NCBI GenBank assembly: GCA_016214075.1 | Contig: JACRPI010000005.1 | Coordinates: 66,662-130,661, forward strand | DNA length: 64,000 nt | Source: Candidatus Woesearchaeota archaeon | Lineage (GTDB): Archaea > Nanobdellota > Nanobdellia > Woesearchaeales > DSVV01 | Direction of reading: 5' to 3' | Shown: positions 8,842 through 20,500 of the stretch, in pieces | Position numbering within the stretch: the first letter of the stretch is position 1 | Layout of the letters: every line of letters begins with the position of its first letter | The notes under the pieces: generated by a model | The model's database searches: none | Told to the model about the DNA's origin: nothing | What the model saw: only the letters and a program-made list of their open reading frames with translations | Position numbers and translations under genes: made by a program

Positions 8842-9043
8842 TAACGCAAGTATTATATTTAAATCTTACTATAAAAAAGCAACAAATCGCCAAGCAGTGC
8901 AAGGTACACGCACCAGCAACATCCACATAGTATATTTATATAATTATTAGTAAATAAAAAATACAAAAAAGAGAAGGAAAAACACACAGGAAATTGGAAT
9001 GAAATCCCACCAAAAAAAATATTACGGAAGTTTGTTTGTGATT
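8842..9043. repeat. Duplicated divergent-promoter region, copy 2
   Basis: Partner of 7821-8022. It serves as the shared control region between the antitoxin 2 gene (leftward) and the 628-residue surface gene (rightward). It contains an ACACGCACCAGCA box at about 8903 and TATATTTATATAA near 8930. In this copy the coding sequence continues uninterrupted after GTGATT. Confidence 0.85.
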
Positions 9044-10885
9044 ATGTTTTTGATAGTAGCGACAGCGATGTTGTTGACGAGATCAGGAAATAATAATGTG
9101 ACAGGGATGACGACGTTTGAAGAAGGAAATCAAGTCTCTTATCTTTATTATGACGGTACGGATAATGTTATTTACGAAGATTACCTCTATTATCATAATG
9201 GAAATTATTATGTAAAAAATTCAGAAACAGATACAGAGTTAGGTAAAGCCTTTAGTTCATATGGAGATGCTGTAACGTATATGAATGAGCATGTACCTAG
9301 GAGTGCAAAGAAGACTGTTATTAACCTTGAAACTGATTTTTCTGTAATCTCCACCTACACTATAGGGGAAGATGCAGCATACATAAGAACGAAGATTGCT
9401 GATGAAACAGCTAGTCCATTTAATGTAAAAGCTGCAACAACAGCAGACGCACAGACTGTAAGCAAAGCAGGTAAAGTAGAAACTTTTGACTATGCTGAAG
9501 ACACAAACACACTCACTGTAAAGATTGGTGGCTATACTTACGAATATAAAATAGTGGAGATTGGTGGAGAGTATTATGCAGAGAAAACAAGTGGGGGTAC
9601 GAAATTTTACACAGATGAAGCGGGCGTAATCTGGAAATATGAAGGGGAGAAATTAGTAAAGACTGGATCAATCGAGTCTGCTTTTTTAGGTACAGACGAT
9701 AAAGTTCTTCCTGTGTTTAGTGCAGTACTTAGCAATGAAGAAGAAAGAAGATCAACTGCGAAAAAAATGGAAGCATATCAAAAAACAGCAACAGAAATTG
9801 GCGGTGGAGTGACAGGAGAAGACCTCTACGGCGAAGAAACCGCAATCAACGCATACTTAGATCTGAGTGAGAGTACAAAAGGAGTCACCTACGATGTCGC
9901 TTCAGGTTATTACTCAGGAAAAACAAGTGAAGGAACGTATATCTTCCATGATAAAGACGGAAATACTGGAACTTCTGTAACTGTAAGTAAGCAAGACGGG
10001 ACTACTACCACAATTAACATCCTAAAAGAAAAAGGAACACCTCTTGGTAAACCAACATATTATCAATGTACTACCATAGATGAACATGGTATTTGTACTG
10101 CAAAAGTAAAATATTCTGGAGATACATCTGATTTCTCAGATGCGATCACTGATGCAAAAAAAGCAGATGAAGATATACAAGAAGGTATTCAAAAACAAAT
10201 GGAAATATGTAAGAAGCCTGATAATTCTGCTTGTCAATTAAAATCTGGCGATACGCAAATCTCCGCAACCGCACGCCAAACAGCGTTCATGAATCGTATG
10301 TACGCGGAACAAGAAGCAAAAGTGCAAGGACTTATCGCAGGCTGGCTCAATGGATGGCTCGATGAAAAGCTTGGAGGCTGGAGTAGAGGAGTGCCAGCGG
10401 GAATTTGCGCGTACATCTTTGGGTTGGAATACTACAAACAAGACGGCTGGACACGAGTGACAATGAACGCGTCAGTGGATCAGCTTCAGTCACAATTAAT
10501 CGCGAACAGCAGAACAGTGATTATAGAAGGAGAAAAAGAAGAAATTACAGAAGACATGTTCCGCTATGCCTACACAGTAAAATTATTAGCAAATCAATCA
10601 GTGGAGTGGCAAACCTATCTCTACAATAGTTGTACAGGAGAAACATCAGTCGATACATTTTACGATTACGGCTCATTACTTGCGGGCGGATACTTCGCGT
10701 TCCATTATGCAGGAGCAGGAGCGCAGGATATGATTTTCGAGTGCGAGCAAGAAATCTGTCTCTACGATCAAGCGTGTGTTGTCTTTGCAGATGGAAGTAC
10801 ACCAACCTGTGTCAGCTTAGTGCATGGCGCTGGGTTTGAAACACCTGTTGCAGGAAATGATTATGATTGTGCGATCACAGGGTAA
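8999..10885 (+). CDS. Membrane-anchored surface protein (MKSHQ family)
   Basis: 628 residues. N-terminal anchor: basic MKSHQKKYYG then a hydrophobic segment (~residues 11-26) followed by TRSGNNNVTGMTT. Residues ~40-420 are Tyr/Thr/Glu-rich with repeated 'G-x-Y-Y' turns, suggesting beta structure outside the cell. The last ~170 residues hold eight or more cysteines and aromatic segments (GICAYIFGLEYYKQDGW, CTGETSVDTFYDYG). Asn-X-Thr/Ser sites suit glycosylation. I do not recognise the family. PIN gene 3 starts 4 bases after the stop. A decayed duplicate of its 5' end is at 7978. Confidence 0.7.
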   Translation: MKSHQKKYYGSLFVIMFLIVATAMLLTRSGNNNVTGMTTFEEGNQVSYLYYDGTDNVIYEDYLYYHNGNYYVKNSETDTELGKAFSSYGDAVTYMNEHVPRSAKKTVINLETDFSVISTYTIGEDAAYIRTKIADETASPFNVKAATTADAQTVSKAGKVETFDYAEDTNTLTVKIGGYTYEYKIVEIGGEYYAEKTSGGTKFYTDEAGVIWKYEGEKLVKTGSIESAFLGTDDKVLPVFSAVLSNEEERRSTAKKMEAYQKTATEIGGGVTGEDLYGEETAINAYLDLSESTKGVTYDVASGYYSGKTSEGTYIFHDKDGNTGTSVTVSKQDGTTTTINILKEKGTPLGKPTYYQCTTIDEHGICTAKVKYSGDTSDFSDAITDAKKADEDIQEGIQKQMEICKKPDNSACQLKSGDTQISATARQTAFMNRMYAEQEAKVQGLIAGWLNGWLDEKLGGWSRGVPAGICAYIFGLEYYKQDGWTRVTMNASVDQLQSQLIANSRTVIIEGEKEEITEDMFRYAYTVKLLANQSVEWQTYLYNSCTGETSVDTFYDYGSLLAGGYFAFHYAGAGAQDMIFECEQEICLYDQACVVFADGSTPTCVSLVHGAGFETPVAGNDYDCAITG

Positions 10886-10889
10886 TACA

Positions 10890-11417
10890 ATGGAAAAAAG
10901 AATATTGCTGGATACAAGTGTGTATGGGAAATTAGTAGATGATACTCTTTTGTTTGCGCTATTATTAGAAAGAAGAAAAAATAATGAATTTATCATTTAT
11001 GGAAATGAGCTCATCAGAAAAGAACTTCGTGCGACACCTAAATCTTTGTTAAATAAGACGAAAGAAAAAAAGGTACGTCTGTTTGGACTATCTCTTTATA
11101 GCTCTTTAATCACTAAAGAAAATCATGTGTTAAAAATAAATTCTCTCATGGAAAATTTAGCGAAGTTATATTATCAAGAGTACCGAAAAGGAGGGGGAAA
11201 TTTTAGTGCTTTGGAGTTGCATAATGATTTTCTTATGGTCTCCTGTGCAACACTGCATCAATTAGATTTGGTTGTTTCTGATGATCGGCGAACAATGTTT
11301 AGTGATGGCGCATTGCATGCGTATGAAATGGTAAATCACAAAATGGGATTTAGAAATCCGGATTATCTGCTTTATAATGTGTTTAGAGAAAAAATCCTTA
11401 AGAAGAGTGGTATCTAA
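10890..11417 (+). CDS. PIN-domain ribonuclease toxin 3
   Basis: 175 residues from the ATG at 10890, chosen over an upstream in-frame ATG at 10824 because MEKRILLDTSVYGKL aligns with PIN 1 from its first residue and the upstream part overlaps the surface gene. Motifs: LLDTSVYG (Asp8 kept, Asn changed to Ser), IRKELRA, NDFLMVSCA, SDDRRTM. Closest to PIN 1 over its full length. Its final 20 bases overlap the opposing small gene at 11398-11526. Confidence 0.8.
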   Translation: MEKRILLDTSVYGKLVDDTLLFALLLERRKNNEFIIYGNELIRKELRATPKSLLNKTKEKKVRLFGLSLYSSLITKENHVLKINSLMENLAKLYYQEYRKGGGNFSALELHNDFLMVSCATLHQLDLVVSDDRRTMFSDGALHAYEMVNHKMGFRNPDYLLYNVFREKILKKSGI

Positions 11418-11526
11418 TGAACGCTTTCAGTGCTTTGACAAACTCGGGGTCTCTTTTCGCTTTTTCAATTTCATGTATGAGTTTTTGTTCTTTTTTAGTA
11501 AGGGCAAACAATAATTTTTTATCCAT
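11398..11526 (-). CDS. Small antitoxin-like protein 3
   Basis: 42 residues, ATG at 11526, TAA at 11398, found by reading the strand opposite the PIN 3 terminus. It begins MDKKLLFALTKKEQKLI and ends EIEKAKRDPEFVKALKAFIR plus YHSS. The second half aligns residue by residue with the two other small proteins, which confirms that all three are real. A TATA-like TATACTTTACATG region lies just to its right. Inferred antitoxin of PIN 3. Confidence 0.65.
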   Translation of the reverse strand: MDKKLLFALTKKEQKLIHEIEKAKRDPEFVKALKAFIRYHSS

Positions 11527-11599
11527 AAACGTAAATAAAACATGTAAAGTATATAAATTTTACTGATCATAAATTAAAGTAAAAAAAGAGGGGATACTG

Positions 11600-12388
11600 G
11601 TGGGGGAAAAAGAAAGCAAGAGCTTTGCGATTATACAAAGTTGGAAAGCGCTAGACAAATCTATCATACACATCATCTTGTTAGACTTTATCTATTATTC
11701 CATCTTGTTATTCGTCGGATCGTTTTATGTGTACAAAGTCCTTCCGCAGGCGCTTCAACTTCTCGACGCGGCATCGCTTTTACGCGATGAAATCTTTGCG
11801 TCCACTAATGATTTTGTCACGCAGGCAGGATCTATGCTTGATCAATGGACAGAATTCAAAGTATACACTATTGTCATTGGTCTTCTCTTATTCGCAAATT
11901 ATGTGATCTTCAAACATTTCATTTGGTTAAAAATTCAAAAAAAACATCAAGAGCACAAAAAACTCCTCACGCAGCTGGGACAATTCGCGCTCCTGAATCT
12001 CACTATTATTGTAGGAATTGTTCTTTTCCTTGTGGGAAGTTATTACGCGTTTGTCCTCGACACGTTTAACATCATGTTTTTCTTTGTCGCGCCGCTTCTG
12101 TTCATATACACCATGAATCTCGCGCATCCATTATTTACCATGACAGAGAAGTACACAGAAACGTGGAGATTATTTTGGGAAGTAGGAATCAAACAATGCT
12201 ACAAATTCATCATCCCGCATCTCATCATGCTTGCGGGAACAGTCGCGATGATGTGGGTAGTCACCCTGTTGTTAATCCTTCCAAGCGCGCTCTATTTTGT
12301 CTGGTACGTCCTCTGTTTTGCGGCATACTTCACGTGGACAAAACAGTATATTTGGGCAGTCATCAAAAAAGCGCAGGAAAAACAATAA
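11600..12388 (+). CDS. Polytopic membrane protein of the surface locus
   Basis: 262 residues from a GTG at 11600 with GAGGGGAT just upstream. About six membrane segments: near residues 22-47, 85-106, 128-150, 152-175, 200-225 and 227-245. Loops are short, with one charged loop (KIQKKHQEHKK) at ~112-122 that is probably cytoplasmic. The gene ends 16 bases before the second prepilin-like gene and is very likely in its operon. The context suggests a membrane partner for assembly or anchoring of the surface proteins; I do not recognise a family. Confidence 0.7.
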   Translation: MGEKESKSFAIIQSWKALDKSIIHIILLDFIYYSILLFVGSFYVYKVLPQALQLLDAASLLRDEIFASTNDFVTQAGSMLDQWTEFKVYTIVIGLLLFANYVIFKHFIWLKIQKKHQEHKKLLTQLGQFALLNLTIIVGIVLFLVGSYYAFVLDTFNIMFFFVAPLLFIYTMNLAHPLFTMTEKYTETWRLFWEVGIKQCYKFIIPHLIMLAGTVAMMWVVTLLLILPSALYFVWYVLCFAAYFTWTKQYIWAVIKKAQEKQ

Positions 12389-12404
12389 CCTTAAGAATAA
12401 GAAA

Positions 12405-14375
12405 ATGAAAAAAATCAACGTGAAACACAAAAAAATGCAAAAAAAAGCGCAAGTGACGGTGTTCATCATATTGGGACTCTTTATCTTAGTAAGTGTAGGG
12501 ATATTTACCTATTTCACATCAGAAATTTTCAAGTACAAAAATCTTCCAGAACAATTTGTTCCTGTCGCGAAATACGCGGAGCAATGCACAGAAGATGTCC
12601 TCTTACAAGGTATTTTTCAAGCAGGGATGAATGGTGGATATGTCTATCCGCAATATGAAGAAAAGGAAGCGTATCTCAACGCGGGATTTCCAGTGCCATA
12701 TTGGTATCTTGCGGGACAAGATCGTTCTGTGACGCTCGCAAAACTGGAAGCGGATCTCTCGACATATCTTGAACAAAACATAAACAATTGTCTCAACAAT
12801 TTCGCGGCGTTTGATGACGAATTTGATTTTGCGAAAATTCCAGAACAAAACACAACAGCGAAAATAGAAGTGCAACAAAACACTGTCATGATAGACATAG
12901 ATCTCGCGACACAAGTGGGTGATGGCGCAACCACAACTACTCTCCCAACAATCAAAGTCGAAGTAGAAAACAGTATTGGCAATAAACTCTTTTTGGCGTA
13001 TCAAATTATGAAAACAGAAAATGAAGAAGGATTTTTGGAATTTTACACAGATGAAATTATTGCGGCGTCAGATTGGTTACCGTATGAAGGGCTTGATTTT
13101 ACCTGCGCGCCGAAGCGTTGGAAAATAAATGATATGAAATCCTACATCCAGCAAGCAGTCACGACAAATATACAATTCATCATGTTTGAAGGAACAAGCT
13201 ATGAAGAAACAGGAGATTTATACTATGACAATATTTACAAAGTAGATGTGGGCGCAGGAGATGTCGATACTTTGAAAGTCGAAACAACATATAATCCAAG
13301 TTGGGATATGTCTTTGGATGTCCAGCCAAACATCAATGGCATTGTAACAGACATAAAAATGGTAGGTCCGACAATTGCGATTCCATGTATTCATGTGTAT
13401 CATCACAAATACACGACAGAATTTCCAATCTTGTTCGAAATTACTGACGAAGAGAGCAGCGAGTATCCATTCTTTTTTGCGACACCAGTGATCATGCGAA
13501 GAAATGAGCCAGACAGAGAGCGAACAATGCAGCCGTGGCCGAGTGAAATTGACGCTGTGCGAAGCAAAGCATACTGTAGTAATACAACAACCGCGACAGC
13601 GTATCTCCAAAGCGAGGATGGAACAATCAGCACAGAAGAAACAACAGTGGATAATTGGCTGTACACATTAGACATTGTCGCGATGGATAGTGTCTACGGT
13701 TTTGATGAAATCCTGAACAATGTCTCAATAAGTTACCAGTGTGTCCAATTCCTTTGCGATGTCGGCGCGACAATGTATGGCAGTGGAGAAAGTCTTGTGG
13801 GCTATCCTCTTTTATCGTCACCATTCCCAACGTGCGCGAATGGACAGATCATTGCGGAGAAAGAGGGGTATCACACGACAAAAATGTTCCAGACAGTATC
13901 ACAAGACACAGACGGAGGAACAATTTTGCTTCCAATGTATCGCGTGCAACCATTAGATTACGCAATCACTGTCATCCAGAATCATAACAACGTGATTACA
14001 GAGCGTGCGATGGAAGAAGGCGAGCTTGCGGTCATTACTTTGAAAAATGAAGCAAATGAATTTGAGCGCGTGATGGTGCGAGAAGCAAGTGCTGATGAAG
14101 AAACACCAGAGCAGGAAGTAGGTTTTGATAATTTCGAGCTCCTTGTCGGAGATGATATTACCTATGCAGTGGATATTAAGTTGATGAAAGACGATAGGTT
14201 TATAGGAAGTTATGTGTATAATTGGACACCAACAGCGAATGCGGTGAGTGGATCAATGCGTGTTCAACTCTATGTTCCTGTCAAGGATGTCCTTGTGCCA
14301 ACAGATGAAAATTATTTAGAGGCAATCCAGTGGGCAGAGAGCGCGTCACAAGAGTATGCGCCGATATTGTCGTAA
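12405..14375 (+). CDS. Prepilin-like large surface protein (paralogue B)
   Basis: About 656 residues from the ATG at 12405; a longer frame from 12297 overlaps the preceding gene and is rejected. N terminus MKKINVKHKKMQKKAQVTVF, then ILGLFILVSVG, is again K-K-A-Q plus a hydrophobic helix, as in prepilin-peptidase substrates. The following block (YAEQCTEDVLLQGIFQAG, NGGYVY, PYWYLAG, NCLNNFAAF) aligns with the gene at 1354. The C-terminal half is beta-rich, with Cys pairs and a carboxypeptidase-regulatory-like stretch. Two paralogues at either side of the locus could form a heteromeric complex (inference). Confidence 0.75.
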   Translation: MKKINVKHKKMQKKAQVTVFIILGLFILVSVGIFTYFTSEIFKYKNLPEQFVPVAKYAEQCTEDVLLQGIFQAGMNGGYVYPQYEEKEAYLNAGFPVPYWYLAGQDRSVTLAKLEADLSTYLEQNINNCLNNFAAFDDEFDFAKIPEQNTTAKIEVQQNTVMIDIDLATQVGDGATTTTLPTIKVEVENSIGNKLFLAYQIMKTENEEGFLEFYTDEIIAASDWLPYEGLDFTCAPKRWKINDMKSYIQQAVTTNIQFIMFEGTSYEETGDLYYDNIYKVDVGAGDVDTLKVETTYNPSWDMSLDVQPNINGIVTDIKMVGPTIAIPCIHVYHHKYTTEFPILFEITDEESSEYPFFFATPVIMRRNEPDRERTMQPWPSEIDAVRSKAYCSNTTTATAYLQSEDGTISTEETTVDNWLYTLDIVAMDSVYGFDEILNNVSISYQCVQFLCDVGATMYGSGESLVGYPLLSSPFPTCANGQIIAEKEGYHTTKMFQTVSQDTDGGTILLPMYRVQPLDYAITVIQNHNNVITERAMEEGELAVITLKNEANEFERVMVREASADEETPEQEVGFDNFELLVGDDITYAVDIKLMKDDRFIGSYVYNWTPTANAVSGSMRVQLYVPVKDVLVPTDENYLEAIQWAESASQEYAPILS

Positions 14376-14420
14376 ATGAGAAGACAAGTAAAAAAACAAT
14401 CGTTAAGTAAAGAAAAAAAC

Positions 14421-14512
14421 ACGCATCAGAAATATACAACACGCACCAGCAAAGACCTACAACACAATTTATACATTTATTAAAAAATAAAAAAGAGATG
14501 AATTGTGATCAA
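14421..14512. repeat. ACACGCAC-box intergenic repeat, copy F1
   Basis: Contains CACGCATCAG and ACACGCACCAGCAAAGAC, then an AT-rich stretch with AAAAGAGATGAATTGTGA, the inverse of the TCACAATTCATCTCTTTT found at 56478. It fills the 163-base gap before the 2021-residue gene. Part of a degenerate family also seen near 7884, 8905, 25279, 26648, 46037, 56439 and 60385 (reverse). Confidence 0.5.
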
Positions 14513-14538
14513 GCAGCGAGGCGAATTAAACTAGTCAA

Positions 14539-17500
14539 GTGGCGAATAAAAGGTCAAAAATGAAAACAAAATCAAGAAGCAGAAAATTCAGTAAATTCTT
14601 CGTCGCGCTAGTTCTCTCACTCCTCTTCACAACACTCCCTGTTGCCTTTGCGGTGTCGGTGAATCCAAGCTCGATTGTTGTCGAAGTAACAGACACAACC
14701 GCGACAATTGGTTGGACAACAGACACTGCGTCAACAGGCATTATTAATTATGGAAAAACAACATCTGGAATGCAGAGTGTCGCGTCAACAGCAGGGCAGG
14801 CAACAGCGCATGAAGCGTCAATCACAAACATTGAAGATAATCAGTATTATTATTACAATATTCAGGCAACAGACAGCGCGGGAACCTATACGTCAACGTA
14901 CATGAATTTCACGACATTGCCAAAAGCGCCAGAAGATTTGGAAGCGGATGTAGACATAAATTACGTCACTTTATCGTGGACTGAACCAGATGGCGCGCAA
15001 TATTACAATGTCTATCGCAATGGAGCGCTTTCCGCGGTTGCGCCAGGAGAAGAGTATGAAACAAGCGCATTAAGTTACAAAACAACTTACACATTCAAAG
15101 TCACCGCGGTGGATAAATATGGACGAGAAAGCGCGGCGTCAGAAGAAATTTCTGTGACAACAAAAGAGCAGCCAGTGAATATGACATTTGTGCAGGCAAA
15201 TGAAATCACCAAAACAACAGCAGTTGTTTCGTGGCAGACAGACAGAGAAACAAATGCGACAATAAAGTATGGCACAACTAAAACAGTATTAAATCTCTCG
15301 CAGAAAGATAGCGATCTCACGACAACGCATGAGTTCACATTGAAAGATTTGCAGGAAGACACAACGTATTATTATGAAATCATTGCAGCGTCATCAACAG
15401 GAGCAGAAATATATTATTTCAAAACATTGGGCGATGAAACAGCGATTGAAATCATGAATGTCGAATCCAGTGATCCAACACGAAGTACTGTGGAAATTAG
15501 CTGGACAACAAATTATGAAACACGCGGTTCTATCGAATACAGCACAGATGATTCTTTCTCAGAGTCAAAAAGAGAAGATACAGAACAAGTGCAGCACAGC
15601 GAACAACTCAGTGATCTTCTCAGCGGCATGACATATTACTATAAGGTTGTCGTAGACAGCACAGAAAGCGATATCTACAATTTCACCACATCAGAAAGTT
15701 TGTATGATTTCCTTGATCTCGAAGATGTTCCATCATTAGTAAGCAGCGCAACGCTCACGCTAAAGGGAGCAACAGCAGAGAATGGAAAAATATACATTTT
15801 TGTGAACAAAGAAAGTAATCCATATGCGCAAGTAATGATGACTGCGACAGGCACGCAGTTTGAAGCAAATGTCACCTTAAACGCGTACAGTTATGTGGAG
15901 GGCGTGAAAGGAAGAAACATTGTCGAGATTGATTCTTGGGATGAAAATAATAACAAAGCGGTAAAAACCTACACAATCGATACAGATCTTGGTTCACCTT
16001 TACTCACCCTCAACGATATTCCAACCTATATCAACACAAACAAAGTCAATGTTTCAGGATATACAGAACAAAACGCGACAGTCACATTCCTCATTGATGA
16101 AAAAAGTAAAGGATCAATTTATGTCAGTGATGAAACAGGATTTTTCAGTTATCAGGTGGATGTGGGAACATCGACAACAAACCATACGTTTGCAATAGAA
16201 GCGCAAGATTATGCGGCAAATACAGTGAGATATGAAAAAATAATATATGTCGATCGACAAGATCCAAAATTAGATTTCTACACGAGCTTTGCGGAGCAAA
16301 CGCATTACAAATTATTCCGAATTGATGGAAATACAGAACCAGGCGCGGCGATCACCGTCACGAATTATGGCGAATTCTCTGGCTGTGAAACCCCTGAATT
16401 CCAAACAAAGTACGGTGAATGTGACTATCTTGCGAATGTGTATGGGCCCGGTCCGTATCAATCATTAGAAGCGCTTCTCGATCCAACAAGTTTGATGGTG
16501 GATCTTTTATCGATGACTATTGGTGTTCCAACATCAACAGTCGCGGACACTGATGGAAACTTCTCCGTCATTGTTTCCTTGTTTCCAGGAGAAGCGGATC
16601 AGCAGCTGCTCGGGAAAAACACATTAATTTTTAACGTCACCGATCAAGCGGGCAACAAATATGACACGACAAAGCAAGTGAAATATCAACCAAGTTGTAT
16701 TGACTGGGCACTCGCGGAAACAACATCATTCCCAATTAACATTTACACGCAGGATCTTACTGCGGGAGATATCACAGGAAGTTCATTATTCGAATTAAGA
16801 TACATTGGTGGTGGAGTTCCTGAAGTTGGAAAAATCACAGTCAAAGAAGATGAGTCTGGTGGAAAATTGATCGCGCAATCAAGTGTTGATATAGGAACAG
16901 CAGAATCAATGTATTACTCGCAGAGTTATGGTGGATTAGAAAACAGTAATGAATATATCAGCATCAGTTCGCAGACAGTCAAAACAACAGCGTATGACAA
17001 AGACACAGGAAAAGTCTACATTTACGCGCCAGTGACCATCAACAGATACAAAGACAATGTTGATGAGTTGCCAGAACAGATTGGGGTGTATCTTGATGTG
17101 TTTATGAGTTACACAGATGGCAATGGAGATCTCGCGAATTGTCACATGTATCCTGCGGTGAGTTATGATATTCAAAAGCCAGAATCATTTACAAAATGGT
17201 TGAGTCCAACGATGATTAATCAGACAATCGAGTTGCTTGATCAAACAATTAATGTCACCGAATCCGCAGTCAAATATTTGGAGATTACAGCGCGGTGGAC
17301 AACAGTTGCGTGTGGCGCGACGATTGCGTGGAATTATCTGCGAGGATTTGATGGAGGCAATTATGTAGAAGACGTATCTGGAGAACAATGTAACGTCAAT
17401 TTGAAAACAGTGTATTCGGTGTGTGATAGAATCTTGTGTCCAGCGATTCCGCCGAATTGTGATGATAGCAAAATAAAGAGTGAAGGATTGTATAAATACA

Positions 17501-20500
17501 AGGATCCAGATACGGGTCAAACTAAAGAGTGTGCGCAAGATGATGAGAGTTGTAAAGCAGGGTATAATAATGCTGTTGTAAGAAATAATAACATCAGAGC
17601 AGAGCTTGATGATGAATATGATGAGTATAAAGCAACACAAAATCCAGATGCGACATTTGAAAAATTTTATGGAGATACAAAAAAAGCAAATCCTCAAACA
17701 ATTACAGATGCAGAAAATAAAGTTGGTGGAGGCTATGATTTCTCAGCAACAAAACCAAACACGTTTACTTTTGATCAGGATGGAGAAGAGATTACTATCA
17801 AATATTATGCGCTTGATGATAAAGTAAGTGGTGGCAAAACTGCGGAAGACGTGTATGGCGTAGAAGGATGCGCGGATCCGCAGGGAACAAATTCATTGAT
17901 CGTGTTTACTGGACTTGAAAAAGAAGACACGCCAGGTTTCTCCATAGGTGGTTCGACGTCTAAGAAAGGACAGAATGTTTGGTGTTCTCCTAAGACAGTG
18001 GATCAATTAGAAGCGCCATCTGCGAAAAATATTCCCGGCTGCTACAACGAAGAATGCCCGCAATTCGATGATGTCAAATGTTTGGTTGGAAAAGGATCTA
18101 ACATGAATCCTGCGGAAGATTTGTTTGGCAGCCTTCAGTGTGGTTGTATCACAGGAGCGAAAGGACATTTAGAAAACCTATTAAAAATTATGTATGGCGC
18201 GAAAAAATGTTTGCAGCAGGCGCTCATTGGAGAAACAACAGCAGGCTATTGTGAACGATTGATGAGTTATTTTGTGTGCGACATTCTCACGCAAATCTTC
18301 AAGCATATTTTCAATAGTCTCAGTCAGGGAACAGGCGTCGCGGCAGGATTGTTCAGCGAAGATCGTCTTGCGAACTTCCAGCAAAACTCAAAAGATATTT
18401 CTTCTGGATTAAGTAATAGATATGGAAATATTGTGAGTAATCAGCTTGGTCTTTCGACAGATGACATTATCAATAAAGCATGTCTTGCGGCGTTTACTGC
18501 GGATTGGTCAGTGCTTGAAGACGCGTTAGACGCGATTGTCGAAGAAGTTCCTGTTGCGCCAATCGCTGCGGCAGAAGCAACATCACGACCATATGGATAT
18601 GATCCATTTACAGGAAGAATGAGTATCGCGTATAATTTGTATGTGGGTATTGTTCCTGGTGGAGAAACAGAAATAGACGCGTGGCTCGAGTGCGATGAAA
18701 ATTATGAAGGCGACGAATATTGCGCGCAGACAGGAAGCGACAAAATCGATCTTGTGCAAAAAGGAAAAGTTCCTGGCTACATGACAAAAGATGACTTCTT
18801 TGATGAAAATATAATGTACATTGATGAAAATAGTGTGAGCTGGTACAATAAGATGGTACTCCAACTTCATTACAGTGTTGGTGGAGAAGAAGAAACACTG
18901 AAAATTGTCAAACCCATCACAAAGAAAGGAGATATTTCTGTGTTGGATTGCAGATTTTCAACAATAGAAGGAATTACCTGCTCTGTTGGCGCGGAGTTTA
19001 TGGATCTTGCCAATGGAGAAGGCGGTACAGTCCAATTATACAGCGGTTCGCAAGGAACACAATTATCGCCAAAAATCACCACATACTATCCAGGCAATCA
19101 AGTTGCTGCGTTAGTAAAAGTCACGAACGCGTATCCAGATGACTTCTTTTTCCGTGTTGAGAATAGCGAAGACGAATTTGAATACTTTGCGATTGGCGGC
19201 ACAGAAACAGGAGATTACAGAGGGTTGCAGTATTATTTATTGTGGTTGGATGAAGGTGCTGGAAGTGCGTCAGGGTCAGGAAAAACACTACAAGATTGGA
19301 CAGGCAAACTTATTCTTCGAGGAGATGGTGAAGTTGGGTTTATGTTACCAGAAATATTTGATAAAATGAAATTACGGATTTATCCAGTAACTGCGAATGA
19401 TGAGAAAGAAGCAGTAACGTGTGAAATCAGCACATTTGCAGAGCCAGGAAGTGGAGACGTATATGAGAAGCAGTATGGAATAAGAATCAAAGGAACATTG
19501 TATGCTATTACGGATCAAACGTCTTGGGAAAATGTTTGTAAGAAAGATAGCTCCATTGAAGGATGTGGAGATAAATGGGGTACAGAATTAAAAGAAAAAT
19601 ACAGTAGGTTAAGTACTGATGGAGCATACAAATGTATCACAAAATACGATACTCTTTCTTCAATTGATAGAAATCAGGTTGAAAGGATAGAGAATATTAA
19701 ATTTAGCGATGAGATCCTCAATTATAATCCAGAAGAAAAAGAAGAATTCCAAATTACAACAACTGATGCAGAAACAGATGATGGAAAAGAGTATGTCACA
19801 ACAAAATATAGTTCTTCTGCATCAACAACCGCGTCAGGCACCTCCTCCAAATCCTCCACGATCAACGTCCTTGCAGACATAAATGAAAATGGGCAAGGAG
19901 AAACAAAAATTTATTCCAATGATCAGAAACCAAAAGATCAGGCAGTAAAGCTCACCTACACCATGAACAAAGCAGAACCGACAGGAGACAATATCAAACC
20001 AGTATTGCACTTTATTGAACCAGTCACCATCATCGAGCAATCCACAGGATATGTGAATAGTAATAATAAACCTGTGCCAATTGGTTTTACAGCGTGGGAT
20101 GACAAGAATGAAATCCTCACACTATCAGTAGGAATTGTTGGCTATAATGGCTATCAATGTTTAGCAAAATGGAAATGGGATGAAGCGGCAGGACAACTCA
20201 AAGACCAATCATCAACAGATAATAATAACTGCGGTCTCACTGCGACAGATCGATCAATCGGTTTCGAAGACAAACGTCCATCATTTTTCGAATTTGATCT
20301 CACCGTAGATGGTTCTAACATTGTCATCGATGACGACGCGTATTATGATATCACGATTCATGCGGTTGATGAAGATCAGAATGAAGCAGAGCCAGTGATT
20401 AGAAGAATAAGATTCGGAACAAAATTAACCTACGAATATGAAGACATGCTTGTCTGTCTTGGCGGTTCAGAATGTTCTTCAGCATATCAGGAACCAAATA

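Noticed and set aside
12297-12404. Upstream extension of paralogue B
   Set aside because: Overlaps the membrane-protein gene out of frame; the Lys-rich prepilin-type N terminus begins at 12405.
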